DNA from: Rhyacophila brunnea | Taxonomy: Eukaryota; Arthropoda; Insecta; Trichoptera; Rhyacophilidae | Assembly: GCA_022495005.1 (NCBI GenBank) | Contig: JAGYXB010000135.1 | Coordinates: forward strand, 3,658,001-3,722,000 | Direction of reading: 5' to 3' | Length of the DNA stretch: 64,000 nucleotides | Shown: positions 1 through 11,905 of the stretch, one piece after another | How the letters are laid out: each line of letters opens with the position of its first letter | Numbering within the stretch: position 1 is the first letter of the stretch | Made by a program: the position numbers and the translations under genes | Notes under the pieces: generated by a model | Seen by the model: the letters and a program-made list of their open reading frames with translations, nothing else | What the model was told of the DNA's origin: nothing | Database searches by the model: none

Positions 1-204
1 AATATGTATATTGCTTTCAAAATTATCAAATTATGTTGTGTTTCGTAATTTCTAACATCTTTACAATGGATTTGGTATTCGATTGATCAATTCCATTATA
101 TTATAATTATAAATACATAGATAGTATTTATATAATTTAGAAAAACACTTTCTGAGAGAGTATAGTTATAACCAATAGAAAAAATCTTTTTTTGAAAAAA
201 GTGA

Positions 205-288
205 GCCACCCCGGCCGGGAATCTAACCCTGCATCTCCACGGGTAAACGCCCCAAATGTCGCATTAATCCAATATGCTACGGCGTGAC
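205..288 (-). repeat. tRNA-derived SINE head (left arm, opposed)
   Basis: This is the mirror copy of the block at 686-769. On the minus strand its A box is intact (269-279), and its B box has one change (GGTTAGATTCC, 218-228). Together with the right arm it would give two divergently placed internal pol III promoters, each reading outward. Confidence 0.7.
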
Positions 289-685
289 ATACTAATTGCG
301 ACAAACTTTAACTATTGGTCATTTTTTAATACCTACTCATAAGCGCTCTTCGAAATCAAGCTACTTTGGCAATCGATTTTTGTTTCTTAAATTAAAGTAG
401 GTAACTATTTACTATTACTTCGATTACTAACCGACGTCGTGGAATTTCTCCAGTATTTTTTAGATGTAACTACTTGCACTTGCTAATAATTTATAATTAA
501 CTATTTTATAAAAAATATTGGAGAAATTCCACGACGTCGGTTAGTAATCGAAGTACCTAATAGTAAATAGTTACCTACTTTGATTTAAGAAACAAAAGTC
601 GATTGCCAAAGTAGCTTGATTTCGAAGATCGCTTATGAGTAGGTATTAAAAATGACCAATAATTAAATTTTGTCGCAATTAGTAT

Positions 686-769
686 GTCACGCCGTAGCAT
701 ATTGGATAATTGCGACGTTTGGGGCGTTTACCCGTGGAGATGCAGGGTTCGATTCCCGGCCGGGGTGGC
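686..769 (+). repeat. tRNA-derived SINE head (right arm)
   Basis: This 84-nt stretch looks like a tRNA. The ends GTCACGCC and GGGGTGGC can pair as an acceptor stem with one wobble and one mismatch. An exact pol III A box (TAGCATATTGG, 695-705) and an exact B box (GGTTCGATTCC, 746-756) are present. The anticodon arm is not convincing, so a SINE head is more likely than a working tRNA gene. Confidence 0.75.
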
Positions 770-852
770 TCACTTTTTTCAAAAAAAAGATTTTTTCTAT
801 TGGTTATATATAACATACTCTCTCAGAAAGTGTTTTTTTAAATTATATATAT

Positions 853-1872
853 TCAATAATCAGAATGATATATTCTTAAATCTTGTGAATTATTCATTTG
901 AATAAAAGAAATAGTTAACATAGACAGTAATTACAGCTGCGCAGGCTTAATATGTAAATTGTGATGTATTTAATTTATTTGTTTAAATGGGGAATAGGGG
1001 AATGATCTATTACTTCACTATATCAATATATAGAGATAATCGCTACGGCAAAGTGAGAATTAAGTAGCAAACGCTCTCAAATTATATTCACATTAATGGA
1101 GCGGACAAGCACTTATGGGGCTTAAACTTAATGCGTATGTCTCAATTAACCCTAACTTGGAAGAAGCTTTTAAGCTAAGGGTTAATTATAATCGACCGAA
1201 AGTTTTTGGAATTAATTGGATACTAAAAACAATATTTTCTTTCAAAAAACACCACTGAAGACTTGATCAATTAAGAATGATTTGTCAAATTAAACAGTAC
1301 ATAGTATTTTATAATAAATATAGTATATTATATAAAACACTACAGAAATATATTTACCTATTTTTATTGTATCAATCGTGGTTTTTCTCCTGTGGTAATT
1401 TATTGTATCATGGATACCACTGTATGTGTAAATTTGTTCAACTGTAATCAGTGGCTCAACGACTTTTGAGGTGGTGGGGCTTAGCCATTAATTATTAAAT
1501 ATACATACCTACCTACTTTCTTATATTATACATTATATACCAAGATACTACTTATAATATGATGTTACTAATGAGGAAATGAGTAATTTTTCCGAATAAA
1601 TAATATGGTTATCTGAGTCGTTTAATAATTATTATAGACTTACCGTTATCAGTTTTGAACAACAACATACAGCGAGAGTTTTTACTTACCATGGGGTTAT
1701 TCGATTTGCTCCCTAGTATGATAAAATAAATTAAATAGTTCATTTAATCATGTAATTCAGTAGGTATATTGTGACAGTGATAAAAATATCGAACGTGTAT
1801 TTTTGACATAACGATGTGGAGATGGTCCCTATGAACCCTTAAAGTAGAACCGCCCCTGACTGTAATTCATTT
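853..1872. other. Non-coding AT-rich interval
   Basis: The first ~60 bases are the SINE-like tail of the palindrome. Beyond that I see no open frame, RNA gene or repeat structure I can name. Confidence 0.5.
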
Positions 1873-2696
1873 AATTAACTGTAATGAATCTGAAGGTAAG
1901 CGAGTGGAAGGTAATTGATCCCATCGAAATGTGGTGCTGGCGTTGAATACTTTGTCGTATTTGTTAAACAGAGCACAGGGCAAACCAGTCAATCATCCAG
2001 ATACTGCAGATAAAGAAATAGCTTTTGCTAATATGTCTGAGACGCATTATGCAGTTTTTTGACATCTTGTTCAGCGCATACCGGATAACCTGGAGAGATT
2101 GGTAGTTTCGGGCAATGACATTAAAATATGGACGAAGCATTTGGAAAAAATTACACTCACTTTTTTGTCGGGTCTGCCGAATGGCATAATCTGTTCTAAC
2201 GCCATTACAATAAAGGTGATATTGCTACAAATTATCGATGCTTTTTGTCGGGTCTGCCGAATGGTTCGGTTCGAACGGGTTTGCTCAAATGAACATTGAC
2301 ACTAGAAACACTGTTCTAACGCCATTATAATAAAGGTCATATTGCTATAAATTCCCGCTGCGTGATATCGCGGAAATATAAAGGAAATTGCGTGACGTCT
2401 ACGTATATATGTGCGAATGTCGCTATGCGCGAATTTACTTGCTAGCTACTGTATTGAGCGTGTTGTCCATTAATAATGTCATTGGTATCGGGTGGCCTCT
2501 AGGAAAGGCGATACAGTGAAAGATCAAGTGAAGGAACTGGCTGAGGGCAGCATTTGCTCTGCCCTGAGACGAGCAGAGGATCGAGAAGGGTGGAAAGACT
2601 TGGTCGCTCAAAATATGGCAAAAATCCAAAGCGGTCATGATCCTCAGCATCAAGGAATGACCAAGAAGATTAAAAGAGTTATTAAAATTTTAATAT
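1873..2696 (+). pseudogene. RTE-type reverse transcriptase C-terminal relic, interrupted
   Basis: Translated pieces read KVIDPIEMWCWR, then NQSII, then PDNLERLVVSG, and resume after an insertion with ASRKGDTVKDQVKEL…ALRRAEDREGWKDLVAQNM. These match in order the C-terminal region after the RT domain of RTE-clade LINEs and the second relic at 9801-10460. Stops and frameshifts show it is dead. The reading is broken by a 372-bp MITE at 2113-2484. The 5' end (endonuclease and RT core) is missing, as usual for truncated LINE copies. Confidence 0.75.
2113..2484. mobile_element. hAT-like MITE inserted in the RTE relic
   Basis: The ends CAATGACATTA and TAATGTCATTG are exact inverted repeats; with gaps the similarity extends to ~22 bp. 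The flanks are gtttcggg (2105-2112) and gtatcggg (2485-2492), an 8-bp target duplication with one change. The uninterrupted related copy at 10271-10295 shows the pre-insertion order. The interior holds a duplicated ~45-bp segment (about 2191-2233 and 2311-2353) and two copies of tttttgtcgggtctgccgaa. No coding capacity. Class assignment rests on the 8-bp duplication and CA…TG ends. Confidence 0.75.
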
Positions 2697-3626
2697 AGTT
2701 AGCATTCAATAAGAAATTCTTAAATCTGAATTATAAAATATTATTTTCATGGTAGGCATTTTTTTAGCCAGTCCATGATCAAGTAATCGTTGTTGTCACT
2801 CTCTAACGCGTGGTTGCTAGCAGTTTACTCTACACATTGCATATATGCAAACAAATTGAAAAAAAAACAAGACGTGAATTTGATTCAACACCATGATTCG
2901 CTCCTGCGATAGGCATTTTTAAATTCGTAAGTTTTGTCACCCATTTCATAGCAGTAATGTCTTTAGGCAAAGGCCGCGCCTTTAGGCAGATTTAGAATGC
3001 CGTCCCCTTTAATTTTTTAGTTTCAAATTATATACAAAAATATACACACCTACCCATTTAATTATTCTGAATTGATAAATGTGACAAATCCAAGGAGAGC
3101 ACTTCCAAAAAACCTACTCTAAAACAGTGGTGACAAGTTTCGAGGCCTCTTTTGAATTAAAAAATGAGATGTCAATACTTTATAATGAAGTGACTGCATC
3201 GTCCGCTTCATAGGAAAAACACTATTGCTTGTAAAATTTGAAATGGTCGTATTTGTTCCTTAACTTGCCGCCCCTAAGCAACGCATTATCTGCCTACCTC
3301 CACGGGACGTCACCAATAATTAGTATCGTAGAATTTAATACAATAATTGAATAATACAGTGATGATTAATCAATGTTTGAGGTAAAGTATATTTATTTAT
3401 ATCCTTATTGCATTTGGCAGTTTTACATAAATTGGATGAGGTCGTTTTGTCAGAAAGTATTCAAATTTAGAATTGAAATGTATTTACCGTATAAACTAAA
3501 ATGTTATCTATAATGTTAAAATCAATTATGGAAAAAATTGCGTTTTATCGTACAGGCTGAAATGTTGCATGGAAGTCTGCACGCACACAATGCCGCCAAA
3601 ACTTTTTTGATTGTTGTAGAAAAATT

Positions 3627-4245
3627 CAGTACATACTCTCTTAGTAATCTGCCATCCCAAAAACCAGACTAGTGTCCAATTAGTGAAAGCGGCGGATTAT
3701 TGTATATGTATACAAAATATGGTAAAAATTAAAACAGGTATTTCGTAAAAATAGTTTTTTTGCGAAATTTGTACTAGCAAATTACAGTTTTATTTATAAT
3801 CAAAATCAAGTATTTACTAAATTATACATATTTAAAACTAAGTTTATTAACTAAATATTATACATTAAATCACTTGACACAACCAGTTGTTCAGTGAGGC
3901 AGATATTCTTGGATGGCTTAGGATTCCTGGTTTCCATATGATCAAAAGCTTAATTTTGTGTGTCCCGGTTGCATTGAAGCACGGCATAATTGTGATGCGG
4001 TCCTTGGGCACTTTCCTCCCTGGTATATTACTTTCTTCACGATAAAAGTGTGTTTTACGAAGGAGAAGTTTCCAAAATAAACCAGTCTCATGTGCGTTGT
4101 ATACTTGTACGCGGCGGACTACTGAATTTGACAATCGAATACCGGCGAATTATAAAGCTTGATTTTGTGCTTTCAACTAGTAAAAATAACGGCGGATTAT
4201 AGTGTTTGTCGGATAATCGAGCGGCGGATTACTGAGAGTGTACTG
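3627..4245. mobile_element. Tigger/pogo-type DNA transposon, internally deleted
   Basis: The left end reads CAGTACATACTCTCTTAGTA. The right end, on the minus strand, reads CAGTACACTCTCAGTAATCC, making ~27-bp terminal inverted repeats with a few differences. TA follows the right end (4246-4247); the left flank is now TT. The subterminal motif gcggcggatta recurs near both ends. A fragment of the DDE transposase lies between. Confidence 0.8.
3865..4134 (-). pseudogene. Tigger/pogo DDE transposase fragment
   Basis: The 89-codon frame reads VYNAHETGLFWKLLLRKT near its start and, further on, DRITIMPCFNATGTHKIKLL. These are the DDE_1 core features of pogo/Tigger/jerky transposases (usually YNADETGLFWK and the NATGTHKL block). 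The first catalytic Asp of NADE is His here, so it would be inactive. The DNA-binding N-terminus and the C-terminus are absent. Confidence 0.8.
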
Positions 4246-5892
4246 TAGTGTAATAAATACCTACGAGTACATTTTGTAAGCTAATTACTTAATACAACTT
4301 GTATTAACACCAACAATAAAATTAATTAAGAAATGTCTCCTTGCGGCAGATATAATGAACTGACATCATTAATCGTACGAGATAAAGATAAAACTGTCTC
4401 GGATAAAAGAAAATGATCTTTTAATTATTACGAGAGAGGAATTTGGGGAGCGTGAAGAAAAAACATCAGAACGTAAGATTTGTACACACAGATAAAAAGG
4501 TTTTCGAACACCACATATAAAAGAAAAACTCTCCTCGCTTTTTCGTGTCCTATGAGGATAGAGGCGTTCAAGGTTTTCACTCTTTGTTTTTCTATACTTT
4601 GGAAGACCTCGGGGCACCATGAAGGTTTCCCCCCGATGTATGAAACACATACACATTATATTATACTTGTGCACAGTAATGTAATTTCGATTTATTAACA
4701 AGGGGCTATCTTACAAATGAAATCGTAGTGATTGCTTATTTTCTCATTGTTCCAAATATGTTGAATATTGTTAAACCGTGAATGAAAAAAAACCGTGACA
4801 AAAAATAAACCGTGAATATTATATAATGGCAGAAATTTTTGTGAATTGTATCAATACGATTACAGCCAGTTTAGACCACAATGAAAGAAATGTTGTATAA
4901 CAACTGTAAAAAAACATAAAAAAAATAATAATAAAAAAACATTTTTAGTTGTATTCTGTAGTGGATGGAAAGCATACAAATGGACTGACAAATTTACAAG
5001 TACTGACAGCCATTTTAAAAACTATTTCATCGGAATAAGCGACGCATAGAATAGTGGAATGTTTTTTTTATTAAAGCGAGCAAATTTGTGTGGTGTGATC
5101 TGTCCGAACTACATTTTGATTTGATATTGATAGTAAAATTACTAGATATGAATATGCGCTGAGTTTTAAACAATTTTATTTGCACGGGAATTTCGGTACT
5201 GCCGAAAGTTTTTATTGTTGGTACTAACTTATAATTTATTTGCGGCAAGATGTGTGTTGGTCTGGAGTGTGATTTAAAATACGGTTTTATTTGCTCGTTG
5301 TATAATTATTTGTTGGTTGAAAATTATATAAGATTGTGTTATTTTTCTTTTATTTCTAATTTGATATTAAGTTAATATCATTTGTATAGTAAGGGCTTAT
5401 TTTAATTATATTTAAAAATAAACTGCTCTCTTCTATGAATTAATTTACATCGGATGGATTACCGGTTTGTAATTAATTCTTTACATAAAACATTCAATTT
5501 AAGTTAGCTATAACTAGATTTATTAAAAAAATATTAATTATTATAATATAAACAGACTGATATGGTTATCTAAAAAAAAAAAATATATCGTATGATAATC
5601 AGCTCACGGAAATCTTTGCACATGAATTTTATAACACTGCCACTAAGGCTGGTTTACACTTGCTTATTACTAATCACTATTATTCGCTACTCGCATTAAT
5701 ACCAATACGTGGTAACAGAATTACTAGTTTAGCCCGTTTATACATGGCGGTATTAGTGCAAGTCATGGCCCCCACGAGGTTACAGCTCGCAGGTCGCAAC
5801 TCCATAATTCAAATGGATTTACATATTAAAAATACAAAAAAATCGCTAAAAATACACCTTAATTTTTCCGCGTACACCATTTCGAAAACTCT
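4246..5892. other. Non-coding interval
   Basis: Short open frames near 4369-4701 and 5027-5248 have no recognisable domain. Near 5647-5790 a segment of the form gctggtttacac…ttattac recurs imperfectly at 5731-5765 (gcccgtttatac…gtatta), probably part of an unnamed DNA element. Nothing else is seen. Confidence 0.4.
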
Positions 5893-5990
5893 ACTACAGC
5901 TCGTCACACTGCTTTTACCCTTAGCGATAGGTAGGGGGGGGGGGCGCTAAATATCCTAGCCTGGGAGTCCGCTTCAGGATGTGGGGACCA
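5893..5990 (+). repeat. Dispersed repeat with G-run
   Basis: This ~100-bp segment (a G-run, then ctaaatatcctagcctggga and ggatgtggggacc) recurs as its reverse complement at 54668-54765, which reads ggtccccacatcctg, then ggctaggatattt. It marks two copies of one repeat family; class unknown. Confidence 0.6.
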
Positions 5991-6059
5991 TGTGTGTATT
6001 ATATACCTAAATAATTTATAACTTATATCCCTGCTATCGGGAAGTCTCTGACATATCTG

Positions 6060-6490
6060 GCAGTGTAGATAACTGTAGTATAATTATAGTATTTGTACTA
6101 TAATTTTGGTGCGCCTACTATGTCCCATATAAAAATGGTATAGTACGCCCAAAATACTATACTTTTGAATATCAGATAAAAGTTTTTTTTTCTTAATGAT
6201 TTCATTTCTACAATAAAAAAAATAGAGGAAAATTTGTCAAACTGAGAGAAAAAAATGTTTGTGAGGTAAAAAACTTCCTCGAAACGAAACAGTTTTTCAG
6301 ATTCGCTTGTAAAAAAAATTGATATGAGGAGGTAAAAAATGTGACTAAAAATGAGGAAAATACTATACTATTTTGGGACCACCTACTATAATTTGGTCAC
6401 AAGATGATAGCAACCACTGGTCTGGTGCTATGTTGCCATCCGTATAAGTATAGTATGTGTAATATAATTTTGGTCCACGTACTGTAACAA
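6060..6490. repeat. Degenerate repeats of a tatagta/ttttggtcc motif
   Basis: Segments at 6072-6125, 6135-6165, 6358-6402 and 6448-6490 share the core actataattttggt or its complement, in both orientations. This looks like an old MITE or palindromic element, but I cannot fix its ends. Confidence 0.4.
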
Positions 6491-7310
6491 AGATATATGT
6501 GAGCACGTGTGTAAATATTCAGACAATAAAAAAAATTCTGTGATGCGTAAGGTTATATCAGTGTGATTTTGGTATATTTCAAAGGATTTTACTAGCTAAC
6601 ATTATTAGTTTTCGTCTCAAAATGTGCTACAAGATGGGACCGTTTGTCTGATAACATTTTAAATATATAGAAAGTAAAAAAACATTGCTCCCGTGGTACG
6701 ATTTTATCGTGAGGTTAAGTGCGCTCACGTGACGTGATCGTAATGTGTTTATAGCATTAGTCGTACAATAATAATGGTGAATGCGGAAGAATGCATTGTA
6801 TGTATCAGTGACATCATTTAATTCAAAACGCTCCCCATTTAAAGGAATTATTATCGTAGAATCTGATTTTGTACATTAACAATATATATTTATTTTACTT
6901 TGATTTATGATGTGTTGTTTGAAGACGCAAACGTTATAAATATCTCAAATCGGCCTATACTGAATCCACCAATCATAAAAAGTTACATAAAAAAATCTAA
7001 ATTTAAATTTTGTATTCATAGAGTATAGTCATGGACGTCTTCACGTCACCCACATGGGTTTTGTAAACAATCGTATTTTCTTAGTGTTTTAAAAAGAGAA
7101 GTAAAAATAGCCCACATAATCATTAACTGTGAATACTGGTGTTAAATCTAAAAACATTGCTAAGAGCGAATTTACCATAGAGATGTTCAATTTTACAGAA
7201 ATATCGATTCAAGTTATAAACAATTATTGATTCTATAAAAATCTCAAGGAAAATATTCGGTGTTGTTTGGGCATAACCTGATAACTGCTTTTTTGGTGGT
7301 TTTATGTTAA

Positions 7311-7674
7311 GGCTATACTTCAGCTGAGGCATGGTTTAAAATGATTATTACTACGCGACGCGCGGATTGTGCAAACGACGCGTTCAGAACAAAATATAAT
7401 TTGTCATAAAAATTAAACATCCTTCCATTTAATGTTATGTTTATTGTTATATCAGTAATAATAATACTATATTCATTGAAACGTTTTCTTTTTCGAGTAA
7501 ATGTGTAACGTTTTTTAGTCATCTTTACACGATTTAAGAATATATTCATCCGACGCCATCACAAAACAAATTTTTATACTCACAGGTCGACTATCGTTCT
7601 CCTATTGGCAACGAGCCCGAAATTTCGTCCCACCTATTGTTGAATATTATTTGCCGTTTCACTGAAGTATGCTC
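7311..7674 (-). mobile_element. TTAA-flanked MITE, copy A (364 bp)
   Basis: The element is flanked by TTAA on both sides (7307-7310, 7675-7678). The ends GGCTATACTTCAG and CTGAAGTATGCTC are imperfect inverted repeats. It is the reverse orientation of copy B (22015-22378), with the same length and shared internal blocks (gtaaagatgac…, gatggcgtcg…, gccgtttcactgaa). TTAA duplication suggests piggyBac-type mobilisation. The short frames inside (7313-7549 and part of 7123-7332) are not genes. Confidence 0.8.
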
Positions 7675-7678
7675 TTAA

Positions 7679-8990
7679 GAGTAAAAATTGGCTCTCTATA
7701 GTATTATATTACATTTGGTAGGTAATATCTGTATCTCATTTGAAAATGCTCAAAACTCTACCAAAACATGATGATATTATGTAAATAAACACAGCGGTTA
7801 GTTTGGTCAAATCATAATCAAAAATCTTATCATATTTTGATCACTGATAAGTGTGACATTATTTTCCTAATTAGTGAAATAATTGAAAATATAATTTTTG
7901 TCATATCTTCATGTGTTCTCAATATTAGACAAACATTTGAACCGAGATTTATGAGGACAATTCAAAGTTTACAATCGCTCTCCTGTAAATGTAACATTTT
8001 GCAGTTAACAGGTTATGCAAAAAAAACCGAATGATCTTCTAAAAATGCATTTTAATTTAGGTAACATCAGATGAAATGAGTACCTTTCCTATGAGGGTGT
8101 ACGTGATTGTTTAGCGCAGCATCTAAATTAAACAATACTTCTCTTCGTAGGTATACGTTACGCGGGGTGAAGAAAACAACCCTAGTTACATTCGGTGTTA
8201 CAATCTTATTATGAATCAAAATTTTAATTATTTATTTTATATGTAATTTAATGTGTGAATAAATTATATACTATATTATGGTATCTTTGTGTTTTAAACC
8301 AACCTCAACTTCAGAACGATATACAGAATCGTGGCCCTATGCCTTCTATTGGAAGGTAAAACACAGTCGTAAGGTGACAGTATCTATGTACAATATTGGT
8401 TCCTAAGTAAAAGTACCAATTTTATTATTACCTACACTAAATTCTACTGAAATTATAGAATTGCCTTTATAATATACGTCGCGATATAATTTATTATACC
8501 TGTTCTAAGTGAATTCATTAAAATACCATTAATATAATATGTACAGAATACACTTTTCTAATACTTTATACAAATTATTACAATACACAAAATACATGTA
8601 AAGAATGAATGATGTATTTTTGTGACATGTAAATTGATTTCTACGAAAATTATTAACATAACAATCATTGACGCTGTCATATCGAAAAAGTCAATACTCT
8701 GAAAGACATTATTAAAAAAAACAACAATCGACTTTCTTAAAAAGTGGGTCAGCACTATAAATACAAAACGCAGCAATTGGTATTGGAAAATGGAAATCAG
8801 TGAATTCATAATAAATTCAAAGCCGAATGAAGTGGCATTATATCCGATAGCCTTTGACGCAGTCGGATTTAGGAATTAAAAACTAAAAAATATACCTACA
8901 AGAGTTTCACCGCTTACTACAACAGTAGGTGTATTAAGGTAGGTATCTAACGATTTCTAAAGCTTTTGGCCGCCTCAATAATGTCTTCAA
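7679..8990. other. Non-coding AT-rich interval
   Basis: Short frames at 7837-8034 and 8558-8809 show only low-complexity hydrophobic translations with no domain. I see no RNA gene or clear repeat. Confidence 0.4.
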
Positions 8991-9482
8991 AAATGACCTC
9001 CCACTGTGCCTAAAGCGCAAAGTGTTCAACCAGTGTATGCTTCCCGTAATCAAATATGCGAGTGAAACTTAGTAACCTAAGACCCTAAGTAAAAGAGAGA
9101 TCCAGAAACTTAGAGTAGCACACCGTATGGAAAGGTGCATGCTGGGCATAACGTGAAAGGACACAAACGGAATGATTGGTTAAGGAAACAGACAAGGGTT
9201 TGCAATGTAATCAAGTTCGCTAAAAACCTCAAATGGAAATGGGCTGGACACATAGCTCAAAACAAGGGATAATTGCTGGACAAATCTAGTCATAAAGTGG
9301 TACCCAATAGGTATAAACGTCCGCAAGGTAGGCCTAGAGGCCGCTGGATCGATGAAATGGTTAAGTTCTGCGGATGTACGTGGCAACTAGCAACGCAATG
9401 CACAGGACTGAGAGAAGTGGTATCAGCTTGGAAAGGCCTTAATCCAGCAGTGGATAGATTTAGGCTGATGATGATGATCTAA
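8960..9482 (+). pseudogene. RTE-like reverse transcriptase C-terminus and 3' tail
   Basis: Frame pieces read LCLKRKVFNQCMLPV, MERCMLGIT, KWKWAGHIAQ, RPQGRPRGRWIDEM and AWKGLNPAVDRFRL, and the copy ends in a gatgatgatgat tail. This is the usual order at the end of arthropod RTE-type ORF2 (C-terminal region after RT, GRP..RW.D motif, codon-like ATG repeats as 3' end). Stops (for example after YASET) and frame changes show decay. It resembles the relic at 62524-63090 and the short pieces at 13238-13370 and 18690-18845. Confidence 0.75.
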
Positions 9483-9794
9483 CGATTATTAATTACTCAA
9501 CATCGTTACGGTTCAGTGTACCAAACTCGCAATATTTTCAATAACCTTTCGGTAAGTACAATATAACCACAAAAATTGTGCAATATTCGAGATTGCGCAA
9601 CATTGTTAGTGTTTGATTGATCAATATTAAATATTGCGAAGTATTACTATATAGACTAGGGTCGTTTAGTCGTTATATTGTAAGTTTGTGTAATGTATAT
9701 AATATTATCCCAACCAAAGCTTCGTTAACACATTGCTTTGCGGATTATTGATTATTTTTTAACAGTTATTTCGCAATATTGATATGGTTCATAT

Positions 9795-10480
9795 ATATAC
9801 ATGGTTGTTGATCGGGCCAACCTTCTACCAACACCGAGTACACTCCAAAACCTCGAAACAGTCGACGAGTTTGTATATCTTGGATCGACCATCAGTGGAA
9901 AGGGCGGATGCGAAGCGGAAATAAGAAGGCGCACACAGATTGCAAAAAATGCGATGACACGCCTTACCACTATATGGAAGGATCGGGGAATTTCGATTGC
10001 CACAAAAATGATGCTTGTGCAAACATTAATGTTCTCGATATTTCTATACGGAGTCTAGTCGTGAACCCTGAAGGCTAGAGAACGGAAGGCAATTGATGCC
10101 TTTAAGATGTGGTGTTGGCGCCGAATGCTTCGCATTTCTTGGACGGAGCACATAACGAACCAGTCAATCATCCAGAGAATGAAGATAAAGGAACGGCTCT
10201 CGACGATATGTCAGAAGAATTCTGCAGTTTTTTGAACATATTGTCAGAAGCGGACCGGACAACCTGGAGAGACTGGTAGTTTTGGGTAGCCTCCAGGAAG
10301 GCAAAACGGAAGAGCTGACTGGGGGGGGGGCACCATCCATTCTGCCCCGAGAGAAGCGGAAGATCGAGAAGGATGGAAAGTCTTGGTTGCTCAAAGGATG
10401 GCGAAATTTAAATGTGGTCACGATCCTCCGCCATGAGTGCACGACCAAGAAGAGAGACATACATCAACAAAAATATTCTC
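9795..10480 (+). pseudogene. RTE reverse transcriptase C-terminal relic (second subfamily)
   Basis: The first part is open and reads VDEFVYLGSTISGKGGCEAE, then IRRRTQIAKNAMTRLTTIWK, ending FSIFLYGV followed by a stop. Further on, in shifted frames, come KMWCWRRMLRISWTEH and NQSIIQRMKIKERL, then the DNLERLVVLG-like block and a G-run at 10321-10330. These are the YLGS box and following thumb region of RTE-clade elements. It is homologous to 1873-2696 but lacks the MITE insertion, so it serves as the empty-site reference. Confidence 0.8.
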
Positions 10481-10539
10481 AATCACAGAATGGATTAATT
10501 AATTAATTATTTTATAAACGGCGTATGCACATAGGATAA

Positions 10540-10880
10540 GATAATAAAATATAAACGTGAAAGCCAGTTGTCATGGACCAAGGCTAAGAAGTCAATTTAT
10601 ATTTACGCCTTAATGACAGTAATACCTAAGAAATACTGAATTTTATCAAAATATTAACAAAAATTAATACGCGTTTTATTGACGTGAAAAACGTTAATGT
10701 ATTATTGTGATACAAACTGTTGAAAATAATATATTCTTTAATCCGTGTTTAATGTGTCCAATATTTCTCTACACTCGAGAATTAAATCATGTTACAGCCT
10801 CACTCAAAAGACGACCCACTTCCCATTATTTTTGTGTTCCCTGTTTGCAACAATCATAAACCTCCTCGCCTTATTAAGGT
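10540..10880 (+). repeat. Dispersed repeat, copy 1
   Basis: Blocks acgtgaaagccagttgtcat, ttgaaaataatatattcttt, cactcgagaattaaatcatg and ttatttttgtgttccctgtt recur in the same order at 13570-14290 with substitutions. The second copy has ~450 bp of extra sequence between the first two blocks. Class unknown. Confidence 0.55.
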
Positions 10881-11640
10881 AGAGAAGTCACTTATTACTT
10901 ACTAGTGTATATTTTTTTATTGCCAGTATTTTTTTCCTAATTCAAATCCGATACTGTATGTTCAAATATACAGACGTTGGTACAAAGTTCACGTCCTTGT
11001 CAAGACTTTTATATTATTTCGTTCGCCTTGTGTTTCAAGTTCACTTTAGTCAAACCGATGTCAATGTCGTTTCATTTTCTTTGACTGATATTTTGTAATT
11101 AGATATTGTACATTTTCAATTGGAGTAATTGCCTTTCAGCTGTACAAATTATAGCCTCCATTCTGAACCAATTCTGTAGGAAGCAATGAGAATTGAAACC
11201 AATCAAATACATATTATATTTGTAGGAGACGAGCCTTGAAAATGAAAGCTAAAAATTATAATTTTATTATGGGAAGACATGGCGCCAAACAGTGACAGCT
11301 CGCGTTTTAGATAAGCAATTTCATTGTCTTCCAATGACATTCCATTTTTTAAATTCAACCAATGACAAGATTTTTTAGTGGCTGTCAAAAAAACCTGAAA
11401 TGAATCTGTTGTTGAAACCATTGTTTGAATTTATATCCAGTTTTTTTCTACATTTTCTAGAGATTCATATATAAATGTGCAGATGACATCTAATAACAAC
11501 GATTATAATATAAGTAGTACCGACTCGCCCTTTTCTATACAGTTTGATTTAACTGTCACATGCAATCACCTAGCATTCGTATGATTAAGCTTATTACCGC
11601 TTTCATTCCCAAGCGGAGCATATGCTACTCCAAAGAGTGG
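10881..11640. other. Non-coding interval
   Basis: No domain, tRNA or repeat recognised; the 72-codon minus-strand frame at 11203-11421 has no family features. Confidence 0.4.
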
Positions 11641-11739
11641 TGATTTTATAAACATACCCTTTTATACGGGTATTGGTTGTCAGCCTTGCCAAAGTCATTA
11701 TGTCCATGCTATCGATCAAGTACATACTGTACACACAGC

Positions 11740-11825
11740 ATGTATTTTTTGTCATACGCGGGATCGAACGGAATCTCACCCATGGCTTCAGAGACGGATG
11801 CTCTACCAATTACGTCGCCATGGAT
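11740..11825 (-). repeat. tRNA-derived SINE-like head
   Basis: On the minus strand the segment reads TTGGTAGAGCATCCGTCTC, then a T-arm-like CCGTTCGATCCC (11760-11771). This resembles the D arm, anticodon arm and B box of a tRNA (Lys-like D arm). The A box is degraded and the acceptor stem does not close, so a SINE relic is more likely than a functional tRNA. Confidence 0.5.
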
Positions 11826-11905
11826 CGACTCCATTCGATTAGGTGTTTCCAAATACATATTATAATGTAGTTTTGAGAGGACGTACTGATGCATTCAAAT
11901 ATGTG

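Larger units (their letters stand above)
131..852. mobile_element. Foldback element: near-perfect inverted repeat with ~320-bp arms
   Basis: Positions 131-462 are the reverse complement of about 509-852, with few mismatches and a ~46-bp AT-rich spacer (463-508). The pairing covers acactttctgagagag at the outer ends, the tRNA-like block, and ccgacgtcgtggaatttctc next to the spacer. No protein is encoded; the apparent 73-codon frame at 684-905 runs through the tRNA-like block. The right end continues into a tail (…aatcttgtgaattatt) shared with 18181-18215 and 49635-49670, so the unit resembles two copies of a tRNA-derived SINE joined head-outward. Confidence 0.85.

Noticed and set aside
4369..4701. 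110-codon minus-strand frame
   Set aside because: No recognisable domain and overlapped by a plus-strand frame of similar quality.
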